Source: Hyphomicrobium_A sp963776675
Lineage (GTDB): Bacteria > Pseudomonadota > Alphaproteobacteria > Rhizobiales > Hyphomicrobiaceae
Reading direction: 5' to 3'
Assembly (NCBI GenBank): GCA_963776675.1
Contig: CAVZNR010000029.1
Coordinates: forward strand, 136,518 to 200,517
Length of the DNA stretch: 64,000 bases
Below, in pieces: positions 8,551 through 20,497 of the stretch. Position numbers and translations under genes: made by a program. The notes under the pieces are model-generated. The model was given only the letters and a program-made list of their open reading frames with translations. It had not been told where the DNA came from and did not search any database. Positions within the stretch are counted from its first letter, which is position 1. Each line of letters begins with the position of its first letter.

Positions 8551-9894
8551 CTAAAGGTGAGGGAATTTGTCGCGGTAGCCCATGGCCGAGCGGTCGAAAA
8601 GGATGTCCGTGGGCCGCAAGGGGCGCGCAAGCGCGAGGCCTTCGAGCGACCGGCAGCGCGACAACGCGACGTAAGCCTGGCCGTGGGCGAAGGTTCCCCT
8701 GCCGAGGTCGATATACACCCGGTCGAGGGTCAGGCCCTGCGACTTGTGAATGGTAAGTGCCCAAGCAAGACGCAGCGGAAACTGCCGGAACGTTCCCGTG
8801 ACATTCTCTACGATCTTCTCGGCCACCTGGTCGAAGGCATAGCGGCGCGCCTCCCACGAGGCAGGCTCGATCTCGTGCTCGTTGCCGTTGATCTCGATCC
8901 AGACCCGCTTCGCCTCCAGTCGCGAGATGCGGGCGATCGAGCCGTTGACCCAGCGCCGGTCGGGATCGTTGCGCAGTAGGATCACCTTGGCGCCGACCTT
9001 CAACAGCAGCGTCGCATCCGTAGGCTGGGCAGACTGCCCGAACTCGCCGGAGATGCCGGCCTCGTAAGGCCGCACGTCACCGGGCAGCGCCTCCAGATAG
9101 GCCATATTGATGCGCTGAGCCGCAGCATTGGTCGGCGTCAGGATCACGAAGCTGTCGCCCTCGCCCAGCGTGCGTATGGGGTGGGTACGCTCGTTCAGGA
9201 CCGCCAGATCGTCCTCGGTCACCTCTCCGTCGCGAACGCGGTTGAGCACGTCGATGAGGGTCTCGTCGCTCTGCCGGAACACCTGCTCGAGCTCCAAGAG
9301 CGACGTGCCCGCGCCATCGCTCAGCGACGGCAATTGAAAGAAGAACGGCCCGCCGTGCGTGCTCTCCAGGTGCTCGGCCTCCTCGCCGCTTTGGACGACG
9401 GGCGGCAATTGATGAAGATCGCCGAAGAGGAGCAGGCGTACACCGCCAAACGGCTCGCGCGGACGCCCGCGGTTCAAGCGGAGGGATTGGTCGATCGCCC
9501 ACATGAGATCGGAGCGCACCATCGACACCTCGTCGATGATGATGAGCTTTAAACGCCGCATGAGCCGCCCGTTGCGGCTGCGGCGAATGTCATCGGGTCT
9601 GATGAGCCGCGGCGGAAAGCCGAAGAACGAGTGGATGGTCTGCCCGCCCACATTGACCGCCGCGAGGCCCGTTGGCGCCAGCACCACCGCCTCTTGCGCA
9701 ATCATGTCCCGCAGGGCGCGCAGAAGCGTCGATTTGCCCGTGCCCGCGCGTCCGGTCACGAACAGGCTTCCTTCCTCATTGCGCGCGAAATCGAGCGCGG
9801 TCAGGAACTGGTGTGGAGGCGTGACTCCGGCCGGCCATTGATCGTGGCCGGCGCTCGTCAGGCTAGATTGCGTAGATATTTTGGATGATGACAC
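8551..9894 (-). CDS. Pif1/RecD-like superfamily 1B ATP-dependent DNA helicase
   Basis: 447 residues. Helicase motifs in order: Walker A GRAGTGKSTLLR (about residue 48), motif Ia APTGLAAVNVGGQTIHSFF, Walker B LKLIIIDEVSM (about 115), motif III LLFGDLHQLPPV, motif IV LEQVFRQ, and motifs V/VI WALTIHKSQGLTLDRV and AYVALSRCRS. Such 5'-3' helicases act in recombination, fork repair or G-quadruplex removal. It lacks RecD's extra N-terminal domain, so is not RecD itself. It stands alone between the phasin and a small secreted protein. Confidence 0.88.
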   Translation of the reverse strand: MSSSKISTQSSLTSAGHDQWPAGVTPPHQFLTALDFARNEEGSLFVTGRAGTGKSTLLRALRDMIAQEAVVLAPTGLAAVNVGGQTIHSFFGFPPRLIRPDDIRRSRNGRLMRRLKLIIIDEVSMVRSDLMWAIDQSLRLNRGRPREPFGGVRLLLFGDLHQLPPVVQSGEEAEHLESTHGGPFFFQLPSLSDGAGTSLLELEQVFRQSDETLIDVLNRVRDGEVTEDDLAVLNERTHPIRTLGEGDSFVILTPTNAAAQRINMAYLEALPGDVRPYEAGISGEFGQSAQPTDATLLLKVGAKVILLRNDPDRRWVNGSIARISRLEAKRVWIEINGNEHEIEPASWEARRYAFDQVAEKIVENVTGTFRQFPLRLAWALTIHKSQGLTLDRVYIDLGRGTFAHGQAYVALSRCRSLEGLALARPLRPTDILFDRSAMGYRDKFPHL

Positions 9895-9938
9895 GGGGCC
9901 TCGCGCAGCTATCCGTGCTTAGCAGGTGTGGGGGCCCG

Positions 9939-9977
9939 AAAAAAGCTTGCGCCGACCGATGTGCTCGGCCGGCGCAA
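9939..9977 (-). terminator. Rho-independent terminator of the PepSY-like gene
   Basis: On the minus strand a 13-bp stem (TTGCGCCGGCCGA paired with TCGGTCGGCGCAA, one G-U pair, 5-base loop) is followed by GC and six T. It lies 27 bp past the stop of the minus-strand gene at 10005. Confidence 0.9.
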
Positions 9978-10004
9978 TACAATCTCGGAAATTGGCTTGG
10001 CTGC

Positions 10005-10259
10005 TCAGTCGCGCGTGATAGAGATCAGCTTGAATGCGCTGTCCATCTTGATGTCGTACTGCATGCCCTTGCACTTGGCATCGTCGACTTCGAAGACGCT
10101 GGTCGCTTCGCTCTCCTTCTCCATGGTGCCGCCCTCGCAGCCCCACTCGGTCAACGTCGCCTTGATCTTGGTCGCCTCGTCATCGGACGGCTTCTCATCG
10201 GCGAACGCCGGCGCCGCGCATAGTGCGGCGGCAAAGGCAACGATCATGAGCCTTTTCAT
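10005..10259 (-). CDS. Small periplasmic PepSY-like protein
   Basis: 84 residues. A clear signal peptide (MKRLMIVAFAAALCAAPAFA) is followed by a short domain with GCEGGTMEKES, VFEVDDAKCKGMQYDIKMD and a closing FKLISITRD, resembling single PepSY-type domains. Two ATGs are adjacent; the second (10259) is preferred because AGGAGG is five bases before it. It is followed by a strong terminator and preceded by a promoter-like pair, so it is probably transcribed alone. Two cysteines may form a disulfide. Role unknown. Confidence 0.75.
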   Translation of the reverse strand: MKRLMIVAFAAALCAAPAFADEKPSDDEATKIKATLTEWGCEGGTMEKESEATSVFEVDDAKCKGMQYDIKMDSAFKLISITRD

Positions 10260-10298
10260 CATGTCCTCCTCTATCGTAGTGCCACGCTTGCACGCTAC

Positions 10299-10326
10299 GC
10301 TATAACACGCCGTTTGCGCTGCACAA
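10299..10326 (-). promoter_or_regulatory. Possible sigma-70-type promoter for the PepSY-like gene
   Basis: On the minus strand TTGTGC and TATAGC are separated by 16 bp and lie about 40 bp before the start codon. The match is fair but not strong. Confidence 0.35.
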
Positions 10327-10376
10327 CAGGTCGCGAGCAGGGACTTTTTCCCGATTTTGCTAGGGTTTTTTCCCGA

Positions 10377-12194
<1,818 letters not shown>

Positions 12195-12309
12195 GCCGGT
12201 TTTGTGCGCTGCAAAAGATGCGCGGACGTAGCACATCGCGCAGGCCTCCGCCAGCGGCAGCCAATGGCTCCGGCGGCATCCAGGGACCGAAAAGGCGTAG
12301 ATCCAACAA

Positions 12310-12332
12310 GGCGGCCAGCTGGCGGGGCCGCC
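12310..12332 (-). terminator. Probable terminator of the MHS transporter gene
   Basis: On the minus strand GGCGGCC and GGCCGCC flank a 9-base loop, followed by TTGTTGG. The stem is strong but the T-tract is short. It lies about 77 bp after the transporter stop. Confidence 0.45.
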
Positions 12333-12408
12333 CACCCGCGTGAAGACGCCACAGGAGACCCTCGGCCTCGTGTCGGCAGGAAGCGGGGTTTAAAGGGCAG
12401 TCGGGCCC

Positions 12409-13743
12409 TTACTCATGTCGGTTCATGGCCGATTGAGCCTTCGTGTCGCGCATCAGCGCATAGACCACGAGGGAGACGAAGATGCAGCCCGTCACGTACC
12501 AATAGTATGCCGTCTCGTGGCCGATATCCTTGAGGTAGAGCGCCACCCATTGAGCGGTGCCGCCAAACAAGGCCACCGTCACGGCATACGGAAAGCCAAC
12601 GCCCATGGCGCGGATGCTGGTCGGGAACAACTCCGCCTTCACCACCGCATTGATGGACGTGTAGCCGCTGACGATGAGAAGTGCGGCCATGATCAGGAAG
12701 AATGCCGACCACGCGTCCGTCACCTGCTCCAGTGCGGTGAGAATGGGGACCGTGAGCAGCGTGCCGAGGACGCCGAACGTCAGCAGCACCGGACGCCGGC
12801 CGACCCGGTCGGAGATCGCTCCGACCACGGGCTGCAGGCACATGAAGACGAGGAGCGTGCCTGCCGCGATGACGGTCGAGCTGTCCTTGGAGAAGCCGGC
12901 GGAGTTCACCAGGAACTTCTGCATGTAGACCGTGTACGTATAGAAGGCGACGGTGCCGCCCAGCGTCAGTCCCACCACGATCGCGACCTCGCGCGGGTGC
13001 TCGAGCAGGCCCCGCAGCGGGCTCGCGCGGGTGTCGACGGTGGCGCTCGCCTCCACGAAGGCATCGGTCTCGTGCATGTCGCGGCGCATGTAATAGACGA
13101 CGATTGCCAGCCCGGCGCCGATGGCGAAGGGAATGCGCCAGCCCCAGGCCTCGAGCTGCTCCGGCGTCAAAAGCAGCTTTTGCAGGACGAGCAGGACCAG
13201 CATGGCGAGAAGCTGGCCGCCAATCAGTGTTACGTACTGAAAGCTCGAGTAGAACCCCCGGTGCTCGGGATGCGCCACCTCGGAAAGATAGGTGGCGCTC
13301 GTTCCGTACTCGCCGCCTAGGCTCAGTCCCTGCACGAGGCGGGCAAATAGAAGAATGAGCGGGGCAGCCACGCCGACACTGGCGTAGGTGGGCGTCAGGG
13401 CGATCACCAGCGAGCCCACGCACATCAAAAGTACCGACACGGTGAGCGCGAGCCGACGCCCATAGCGGTCGGCGAAGTGTCCGAACATCCAGCCGCCGAT
13501 GGGCCGCATCAGGAAGCCGACGGCGAAGATCGCGGTCGTCTGCAAAAGCTGCGCGGTCTGGCTCTCGGAGGGAAAGAAGGCGCCGGCGAAATACAAAGAG
13601 AAAGCGGCGTAGGCGTAGAAGTCGAACCACTCGACCAGATTGCCGGAGGAGCCGACGAAAATCGCCTTCAGGCGGCGCGCGGTGTCGGCCAGGTCGGAGG
13701 GCGGTACGGGACGCGTCGGTTTGCCGGCAGTCCGTATGTCCAT
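12409..13743 (-). CDS. MFS transporter, metabolite:H+ symporter (MHS) type
   Basis: 444 residues with about 12 membrane helices. The opening GNLVEWFDFYAYAAF, the loop GWMFGHFADRYGRRLAL and ARLVQGLSLGGEYGTSATYLSE are hallmarks of the MHS group that imports dicarboxylates, proline/betaine or alpha-ketoglutarate. Substrate cannot be fixed from the sequence. It is co-directional with typA downstream but separated from it by a hairpin. An upstream minus-strand membrane protein ends 22 bp before its start. Confidence 0.9.
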   Translation of the reverse strand: MDIRTAGKPTRPVPPSDLADTARRLKAIFVGSSGNLVEWFDFYAYAAFSLYFAGAFFPSESQTAQLLQTTAIFAVGFLMRPIGGWMFGHFADRYGRRLALTVSVLLMCVGSLVIALTPTYASVGVAAPLILLFARLVQGLSLGGEYGTSATYLSEVAHPEHRGFYSSFQYVTLIGGQLLAMLVLLVLQKLLLTPEQLEAWGWRIPFAIGAGLAIVVYYMRRDMHETDAFVEASATVDTRASPLRGLLEHPREVAIVVGLTLGGTVAFYTYTVYMQKFLVNSAGFSKDSSTVIAAGTLLVFMCLQPVVGAISDRVGRRPVLLTFGVLGTLLTVPILTALEQVTDAWSAFFLIMAALLIVSGYTSINAVVKAELFPTSIRAMGVGFPYAVTVALFGGTAQWVALYLKDIGHETAYYWYVTGCIFVSLVVYALMRDTKAQSAMNRHE

Positions 13744-13765
13744 CTCGCCGTCTTGGCCTTTCGAG

Positions 13766-14878
13766 CTATCGCGCCACGCTGCCGGCGCTTTTCAGCATAG
13801 CGCGGATTTCCTCCAGCCGCGCCCGTGTCTGCATGTCGATCGCATCTTTGATCGATGCCATCTGCCGCTCCAGCACCGGCCCCAGCTCGCCGGAGATCTT
13901 CTCGCGCGCGGTCTCGTTCATGACGGCGAGCGCCTCGCGGATATGCGTCAGTCCCAGATCGCGCTCCAGGTGGTCATCGAGCGTCATGAGGAAGTCGCGC
14001 GCGAAGTGCGGCACCTCGAGCTTGGCCATGGCAGACAGCGCGCGCCGGCGCACCGAGGTGTCGGGATGGACGAGTGCCGCCGACATCAGGTGGTTGCGCA
14101 GCGTCGTTGGTACGCGCACCAGCCGTTTCCTGACGCTATCGGGGCTGGCGGCGCCCGACTCGATGGCGTGCGCCATGGCGATCTGGTGGCTCCACTGCTG
14201 GAAGCGCAGCAGCAGGGCGCGAAGGACGACGATCGACAGGCTCGCGACGATCCAGATCCTCACGCCGTTGCCCGTCCACCCGTTGTAGACGATCTGCGCC
14301 GTGATGTTGTCGGACATGTTCACGAGGTTTGCCCACGCGTTGAGCACCGATGACACGACTGGCACCTCGTTCAGCACGCAAGCAAGGTACTCGCCATACT
14401 CGCTCATGAGATTGGGCCGGTGGCGCAGGATCAGCGCCAGCCCCGAGCGCTCCACGGTCTGGATGAGCGCTGCGAGCCCCAGGACATAGAAGATGACGGA
14501 GGAAGCGAGGATCGGCAGGTTGTTGACGGCATCGAACGCCGAGAACCGCATCGCCTCCGGCTTCATCGCGCCCTCCATGACGCGCTTTTCTTCGTACATG
14601 ATGCGCAGCGAGCTCATCATGACCAGGATGTGCATGCCGAGGAAGGCGATCAGCGTCCAGAACAGCGGGCGCGCGGTCAGGTCCATGACGGCGAGATAGA
14701 GGATTGTGGCGTTGATCGTGAGCCACACCGCGATCTTCCACCAGCCGACCTCGCCGGTGTGCGGGTCGGGGCGGAAGACGAAATTCAAGATCGCGATCAG
14801 GGGCCAGCAGGCCGCCGTCCATGCGCGATCGAACACTCCGTAGGCCGCCGACGCGGCTCTCCCCATGGCGCCCGACAT
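13766..14878 (-). CDS. Multi-pass membrane protein of unknown function
   Basis: 370 residues from MSGAMGRAASAAYG, chosen because GAGGGGTGG lies just before it. There are about five to six hydrophobic segments in the first 230 residues, with conserved-looking loops FRPDPHTGEVGWWKIAVW and EYLACVLNEVPVVSSVLNAW. The C-terminal ~130 residues are soluble and helical, with a HEAT-like piece HPDTSVRRRALSAMAKLEVP. I do not recognise the family. It is divergent from trxB and directly upstream of the MHS transporter. Confidence 0.6.
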   Translation of the reverse strand: MSGAMGRAASAAYGVFDRAWTAACWPLIAILNFVFRPDPHTGEVGWWKIAVWLTINATILYLAVMDLTARPLFWTLIAFLGMHILVMMSSLRIMYEEKRVMEGAMKPEAMRFSAFDAVNNLPILASSVIFYVLGLAALIQTVERSGLALILRHRPNLMSEYGEYLACVLNEVPVVSSVLNAWANLVNMSDNITAQIVYNGWTGNGVRIWIVASLSIVVLRALLLRFQQWSHQIAMAHAIESGAASPDSVRKRLVRVPTTLRNHLMSAALVHPDTSVRRRALSAMAKLEVPHFARDFLMTLDDHLERDLGLTHIREALAVMNETAREKISGELGPVLERQMASIKDAIDMQTRARLEEIRAMLKSAGSVAR

Positions 14879-15117
14879 GTTCCACCCCTCAAAGCGTCTG
14901 CTCTCCCGGTGACAGGCTAACGTACCATTGGGGCGCGGCACAATGTATGGAGGCGGCGTGGCCCGGCGGCCGCCGGGCCCGACTTTGGAGAACCCGGCCT
15001 TGCCGCATTGACCGGCCCCCTTGCGCGGCCTTAAGTGCGGCCCAATCTAGTGGGCCCGGCGAGGGCCTGGGACGCCGTGACGGCACGGGTCCGCCGCCCT
15101 TGAGGAGATCGGCCACC

Positions 15118-16088
15118 ATGACCAAGCCCAAGCACGCGAAAGTGCTGATCCTCGGCTCAGGCCCGGCCGGTTACACGGCTGCCATCTATGCCGCGCGCGC
15201 CATGCTGAATCCGATGCTGATCCAGGGCTCGCACCCGGGCGGCCAGCTCACCATCACCACCGACGTGGAGAACTACCCCGGCTTCGCCGACGTGATCCAG
15301 GGCCCCTGGCTCATGGAGCAGATGCAGGCGCAGGCCGAGCACGTCGGCACCAGAGGTCGTCATGGACCAGATCGACGAAGGTCGATCTCAAGGCGCGGCC
15401 CATCCGACTGGAGGGCGATTCGGGCGACGTCTATACCTGCGACGCGCTGATCATCTGCACGGGCGCGCAGGCGCGCTGGCTCGGCATCCCCTCGGAGGAG
15501 GCGTTCATGGGCCACGGCGTGTCGGCGTGCGCCACCTGCGACGGCTTTTTCTACAAGGGCAAAGAGGTGGTCGTGATTGGCGGCGGCAACACCGCAGTGG
15601 AGGAGGCAATCTTCCTGACCAACTTCGCCAAACGGGTCACCGTCGTGCACCGGCGCGATCACTTCCGCGCCGAGAAGATCCTGCAGGACCGCCTGTTCAA
15701 GAACCCCAAGATCGAGGTGATCTGGGACCATGCGCTCGAGGAGATCGTGGGCACGTCGGACCCCAAGTCGGTCACCGGCGTGCGACTCAAGAACGTCAAG
15801 ACGGGCGCGGTGACGGAGCGGCCAGCCGACGGCGTGTTCGTCGCCATTGGCCACGCGCCATCGACCGAGCTGTTCAAGGGCCAGCTTGAGATGACGCCGT
15901 CGGGCTATCTCAAGACCAAGCCCGACTCGACCGCGACCTCGATACCCGGCGTCTACGCTGCCGGCGACGTCAAGGACGAGGTGTACCGCCAGGCGGTCAC
16001 CGCGGCCGCCATGGGCTGCATGGCCGCGCTCGAGGCCGAGCGCTATTTCGCGACGCTCGAGATCAAGGCGGAAGCGGCCGCCGAGTGA
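15118..16088 (+). CDS. trxB: Thioredoxin reductase, interrupted by two one-base insertions
   Basis: FAD/NADPH enzyme that reduces thioredoxin. From ATG 15118 (TGAGGAGATC ribosome site) the FAD loop LILGSGPAGYTAAIYAARA and GGQLTITTDVENYPGF read normally to HVGT. An extra base near 15352 and another near 15377 shift the frame twice; past them come the redox motif SACATCDGFFY, the NADPH loop VIGGGNTAVEEA, and the FAD-binding GVYAAGDV. Removing both bases gives an intact protein of ~322 residues. A sequence error is likely. Confidence 0.92.
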
Positions 16089-16094
16089 TCGGCT

Positions 16095-16961
16095 CTATTC
16101 GACGCGATAGGCGACCAGCTTGTCGTCTTTCATCATCGGAATGAGCAAGAGCCGCTCTTTCGGCATCCAGGCGATGTCGGCGCTGCCCTGGTTGAGATCG
16201 AGCATCTCCTCGGCCTTTCCCGATGCGAAAATGCGAAACAGCTTGCCCGCCATCCAGTCGGTCACAAGGTAGCTCGTCGCATCGAACGGCTCGATGCCGT
16301 CGAGGTTGCCGATGGGAGAACCGTCGCCGAGGTCGCGCACTGTCTTGTCCGGAATCGAGATCTCCAGGAGGTTGGCGGGCGCCGGCGTGCCGTCCTTGTC
16401 CGTCGGGCCCCAGGCCGCGACGATCAGCTTGTCGCCCTGAACCAGCAAGCCGTTGGGGTATTTGAGCTCAGGCCCGTCGAGCCACTTCTCCAGTCTGTCG
16501 TCGGTAAGGCGCCAGATGGTGCTGGTGCCGCTATCGGAAACGTAGACGTGGCCCCTGTCGTCGGCGGCAACGTCGTTGAGGAACTTGGCGCCGGGGGCCT
16601 TGTAGCTTGCGACAATCTCTCCGGTCGCCGTATCGATCTCGACCAGACGGTCGATGTCGGAGACGAAAAGCTGCCCGTCCGACAGGGCGAGACCTTTGGG
16701 CGCATCAAGCCCCGTCGCCCACTTCGGCTCGAGGATCGTGCCGTTCTTCAGCGATACCTTCGCGATAAAGCCGTTACCGTCCTTGTCGGTGGGGTTTCCA
16801 TTGATGTTGCTGACGTAGGCGAACGTTCCCGTCGGGTCGGGGAGTGCCGACTCGGGCGTCGACAGGCCGGTCGTCTCCCACAGGACAACCGGTGCACCGA
16901 GTGCCGGCACGACCCCGGCCATGAGCCACGCTGTTGCGACGACACGTCCAAGCGATTTCAT
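16095..16961 (-). CDS. Exported SMP-30/gluconolactonase-like beta-propeller protein
   Basis: 288 residues from MKSLGRVVATAW; the start is fixed by GGAAGG eight bases upstream. A signal peptide (ends near ALGA) precedes repeated blade-like motifs (SDGQLFVSDIDRLVEIDTATGEIV, DDRGHVYVSDSGTSTIWRLTD, KYPNGLLVQGDKLIVAAWG), fitting a six-bladed SMP-30/LRE propeller. The enzymatic activity, if any, cannot be told. It converges with trxB, leaving six bases between the stops. Confidence 0.75.
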   Translation of the reverse strand: MKSLGRVVATAWLMAGVVPALGAPVVLWETTGLSTPESALPDPTGTFAYVSNINGNPTDKDGNGFIAKVSLKNGTILEPKWATGLDAPKGLALSDGQLFVSDIDRLVEIDTATGEIVASYKAPGAKFLNDVAADDRGHVYVSDSGTSTIWRLTDDRLEKWLDGPELKYPNGLLVQGDKLIVAAWGPTDKDGTPAPANLLEISIPDKTVRDLGDGSPIGNLDGIEPFDATSYLVTDWMAGKLFRIFASGKAEEMLDLNQGSADIAWMPKERLLLIPMMKDDKLVAYRVE

Positions 16962-17191
16962 TCGGCACTTCCTTCCCACTACGTTTTGGCTCTGAGCGCG
17001 CGCTTATGGCGCGCATCGGAGACGCCCGGTGCGGTTGCACGCGCTCTATTCATACACCGCGGCGTGGTTTAAGTTGCGGCGCAACATACCGAGGCCGTCT
17101 TAGCACAAGCGCACGCTCTGCGGATGCAACCTATCCGAAAGCCGCCGCTCGTGTCCTCCCGTGGCCGCTCGGTGCTCGATAGGGCCGATCC

Positions 17192-18082
17192 ATGGACTGG
17201 GACAAGCTCAGGATCTTTCACGCAGCGGCGGAGGCGGGCAGCTTCACGCACGCCGGCGACACACTGCATATGAGCCAATCCGCCGTGAGCCGGCAGGTCT
17301 CGGCGCTGGAGCGCGACCTCAAGGTCGTGCTGTTCCACCGCCATGCGCGCGGGCTGGTGCTGACCGAGCAGGGGGAGCTTCTGCATCGGGCCACCTCCGA
17401 CGTCATGAACAAGCTGCATACGGCCGAGACGCTGCTGTCCGACACCACGTCGAAACCCACCGGCGAGCTGCGCATCACCGCGCCGGTCGGGTTCGGCACC
17501 GTGTGGCTGACCCAGCGCCTGCGCGAATTCCACGAGCTTTACCCCGAGATCCGGGTCGAGCTTTTGCTCAATGACGACCAGGTCGACATCGGTATGCGCG
17601 CCGCCGACGTAGCCATCTGGACGCGCGAGCCGGGACAGACCGACCTCATTCGCCGCACACTCTTTACGACCAAGGTGCGGGCCTTCGCCTCCACCCAGTA
17701 TGTGCGCCGCTTCGGCGCGCCCAAGACGCTCGATGAGCTCGATGAGCACAGCATCGTCTCCTATAGCGGCCAGCCGGCCCAGCACCTCTCCGCGATCACC
17801 TGGATCGAGACGGTGGGTCGCGACGGCAAGGGCCCGCGCGAGCCGGCGTTCCGCGCCAACAGCGTGGTCGCGCTGCGCTATGCAATCCGCTCCGGAATCG
17901 GCATCGGCATGATCCCGGACTACATGACCGACGAGCAGGCCGACCTGGTGCCGGTGCTGACCGAGATTGATCCGCCCACGCTGCCGATCCTGTTCGTCTA
18001 CCCGGAAGAGCTCAAGTCCTCCAAAAAGGTGCAGGTTTTTCGCGACTTCCTGGTCGCCAAAGCGCGCCAGTGGAAGTACTGA
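17192..18082 (+). CDS. LysR family transcriptional regulator
   Basis: 296 residues. The N-terminal HTH is clear: LRIFHAAAEAGSFTHAGDTLHMSQSAVSRQVSALERDLKV (residues ~6-45), then a linker helix and a periplasmic-binding-like effector domain ending near the C-terminus. LysR regulators bind a small molecule. Neither divergent SMP-30 gene nor trxB can be assigned as target from sequence, though trxB-lysR proximity is common in Hyphomicrobiales. The 230-bp gap to the SMP-30 gene would hold both promoters. Confidence 0.92.
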   Translation: MDWDKLRIFHAAAEAGSFTHAGDTLHMSQSAVSRQVSALERDLKVVLFHRHARGLVLTEQGELLHRATSDVMNKLHTAETLLSDTTSKPTGELRITAPVGFGTVWLTQRLREFHELYPEIRVELLLNDDQVDIGMRAADVAIWTREPGQTDLIRRTLFTTKVRAFASTQYVRRFGAPKTLDELDEHSIVSYSGQPAQHLSAITWIETVGRDGKGPREPAFRANSVVALRYAIRSGIGIGMIPDYMTDEQADLVPVLTEIDPPTLPILFVYPEELKSSKKVQVFRDFLVAKARQWKY

Positions 18083-18268
18083 GCGCGTCCGGCGAACTGC
18101 CAGACCGCCCCTTATTGCGGGCCGGCGGCCGAGACGCTATCTAAGCGGCACAGTTTCTTCAGCATCGGCGGCTAGGAACTCCTTGAACTGACCGTTAATC
18201 CTATGGGTAACGGGGCCGTTCACGCGGAGGCTCCCTGCCGCCGAAATTCGCGTTCGCGAGACTTGAGA

Positions 18269-19676
18269 ATGGCCAAGACGCTCTACGACAAGATCTTCGA
18301 AGACCACGTGGTCGATCGCCAGGACGATGGGACCTGTCTGCTCTACATCGATCGCCATCTCGTGCACGAGGTGACGAGCCCGCAGGCTTTCGAGGGCCTG
18401 CGCATGACGGGCCGCACGGTGCGCGCACCTGAGAAGACGCTCGCCGTCGTCGACCATAACGTGCCGACGTCGGACCGGAGCCACGGCATCGACGACGACC
18501 AGAGCCGCATTCAGGTCGAGACGCTGGCGAAGAACGCCAAGGATTTTGGCGTCGAGTACTTCAATGAGCTCGATAGCCGCCAGGGCATCGTGCACGTCGT
18601 AGGTCCCGAGCAGGGCTTCACCCTGCCCGGCACCACTATCGTCTGCGGCGACAGCCACACCTCTACGCATGGCGCCTTCGGCGCGTTGGCACACGGCATC
18701 GGCACATCAGAGGTCGAGCACGTGCTCGCCACGCAGACGCTGATCCAAAGGAAGGCCAAGAACATGCTGGTGTCCGTCGATGGCAAGCTGCCCGACGGCG
18801 TCACCGCCAAGGATGTGATCCTCACGATCATCGGCGAGATCGGCACCGCCGGCGGTACGGGCCATGTCATCGAGTATGCGGGCGAGGCGATCCGCTCGCT
18901 GTCGATGGAAGGGCGCATGACGGTGTGCAACATGTCCATCGAGGGCGGTGCCCGTGCCGGCATGATCGCGCCCGACGACAAGACGTTCGCCTTCATCAAG
19001 GGACGCCCCAAGGCGCCCAAAGGTGCGGCCTGGGACATGGCGCTGCGCTACTGGGAGACGCTGCGCTCCGACGAGGGTGCCGGGTTCGACAGCGAGGTGA
19101 GGCTCGACGCAGCGAAGCTGCCGCCGATCGTGACGTGGGGCACGAGCCCGGAGGATGTCGCCGCCATTACTGGCGTCGTGCCCGATCCCGCCAAGGTGGA
19201 CAACGAGAACAAACGCGCCTCTATGCAGCGCGCGCTCGATTACATGGGCCTGAAGCCCGGCACTAAAATAACCGACATCCCGCTCGACGTCGTCTGGATT
19301 GGCTCCTGCACCAACGGCCGCATCGAGGATCTGCGCGCGGTTGCGCAGATCGTCGACGGCAAAAAGATCTCCGAGCGTCTGGACTACGCCATGATCGTGC
19401 CGGGCTCCGGCTTGGTGAAGGCGCAGGCCGAAGCCGAAGGTCTGGATAAGATCTTCAAGGATGCCGGTTTCGAGTGGCGCGAGCCCGGGTGCTCGATGTG
19501 CCTCGGCATGAACCCGGACCAGTTGAAGCCGCAGCAGAGGTGTGCCTCCACGTCGAACCGCAACTTCGAGGGGCGCCAGGGGCGGCTTGGACGCACGCAC
19601 TTGTTGTCGCCGGTGATGGCGGCGGCGGCGGCCATCGAAGGGACACTTCGTCGACATTCGAACCTGGCAGGGCTGA
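18269..19676 (+). CDS. leuC: 3-isopropylmalate dehydratase large subunit, frameshifted at its 3' end
   Basis: Isomerises 2- to 3-isopropylmalate with LeuD. From MAKTLYDKIFEDH the family is followed to the end, with the substrate loop VCGDSHTSTHGAFGALAHGIGTSE, the iron-sulfur cysteines in IGSCTNGRIED and EPGCSMCLGMNPDQL, and CASTSNRNFEGRQG. One extra base near 19642 breaks the last ~12 codons; without it the protein ends in a normal EGHFVDIRTWQG at TGA 19674. Probably a sequence error. A methyltransferase gene starts 20 bp later. Confidence 0.93.
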
Positions 19677-19695
19677 AGCCCATAAGGGAGCAGCG

Positions 19696-20497
19696 ATGGT
19701 CAAGGCGCTCGTACAGGAGAAGTTCGGGGTCGCGGCGGCCGACTATGCGGCCTCCGCTGTGCACGCAAAGGGCCCGAGCTTGGCACGCCTTGTCGCGCTC
19801 GTCGGGCCGCGCCCTGAGTGGCGCGTTTTGGACGTTGCGACCGGTGCCGGGCACACCGCGCTGACGTTCGCACCGCTCGTGGGCCATGTGGTTGCCAGCG
19901 ACATCACCGATGAGATGCTGGCGCAGGCGACACAGCTCGCAGCCGACAAAGGTCTCACCAACGTCGAAGCGGCGCGCGCCGAGGCTGGCGCACTGCCTTT
20001 CGATGATGCGAGCTTCGACTTGGTCACCTGCCGGCTCGCCGCACACCACTTTCCCGACCCGCCCGCTTTCGTCCGCGAGAGCTTCCGTGTGCTGAAGCCG
20101 AGCGGCACGTTTGCGCTGGTCGACAACGTCAGCCCCGACGCAACCATGCTGGCGAATGCGACGCCTGCCGAGCTCACCGAGGCGGCTGCCGCCTTCAATG
20201 CCTATGAGAAGTCTGCGCGACCCCAGCCATGCTCGTGCGCTGACGGTGGGCGAGTGGCTGGAGCTGATGCGCGGCTCCGGCTTCCGCGACGTGACCCACG
20301 AGCTGCTCGATCAGCACATCGCGTTCGCGCCTTGGACCTCGCGCATGCGCTGCGACGCTGAAACCATAAGCCGGCTCGAGGTGATGCTCGGGGAGGAGCC
20401 CCTGCGTACGTTCCTGAAGCCACGCGTGACCGAGGACGGTCCCACGTTTACGCTGCAGGAAGCGATCGTCGTCGGACGCAAGCCGGAGCGCACATGA
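19696..20497 (+). CDS. Class I SAM-dependent methyltransferase, one frameshift
   Basis: About 266 residues when one extra base near 20212 is removed. The ATG at 19696 follows AAGGGAG. The SAM-binding motif is VLDVATGAGHTALTFAPLVGHVVASDITDEML, then the FDLVTCRLAAHHFPDP acidic region. The tail after the break (GEWLELMRGSGFRDVTHELLDQH) is typical of UbiE/COQ5-like type 11 methyltransferases. Substrate unknown. It ends in a four-base overlap with the next gene. Confidence 0.85.

Noticed and set aside
13640..14353. Plus-strand frame opposite the unknown membrane gene
   Set aside because: His/Arg-rich shadow composition; the minus-strand frame has a ribosome site and membrane helices.
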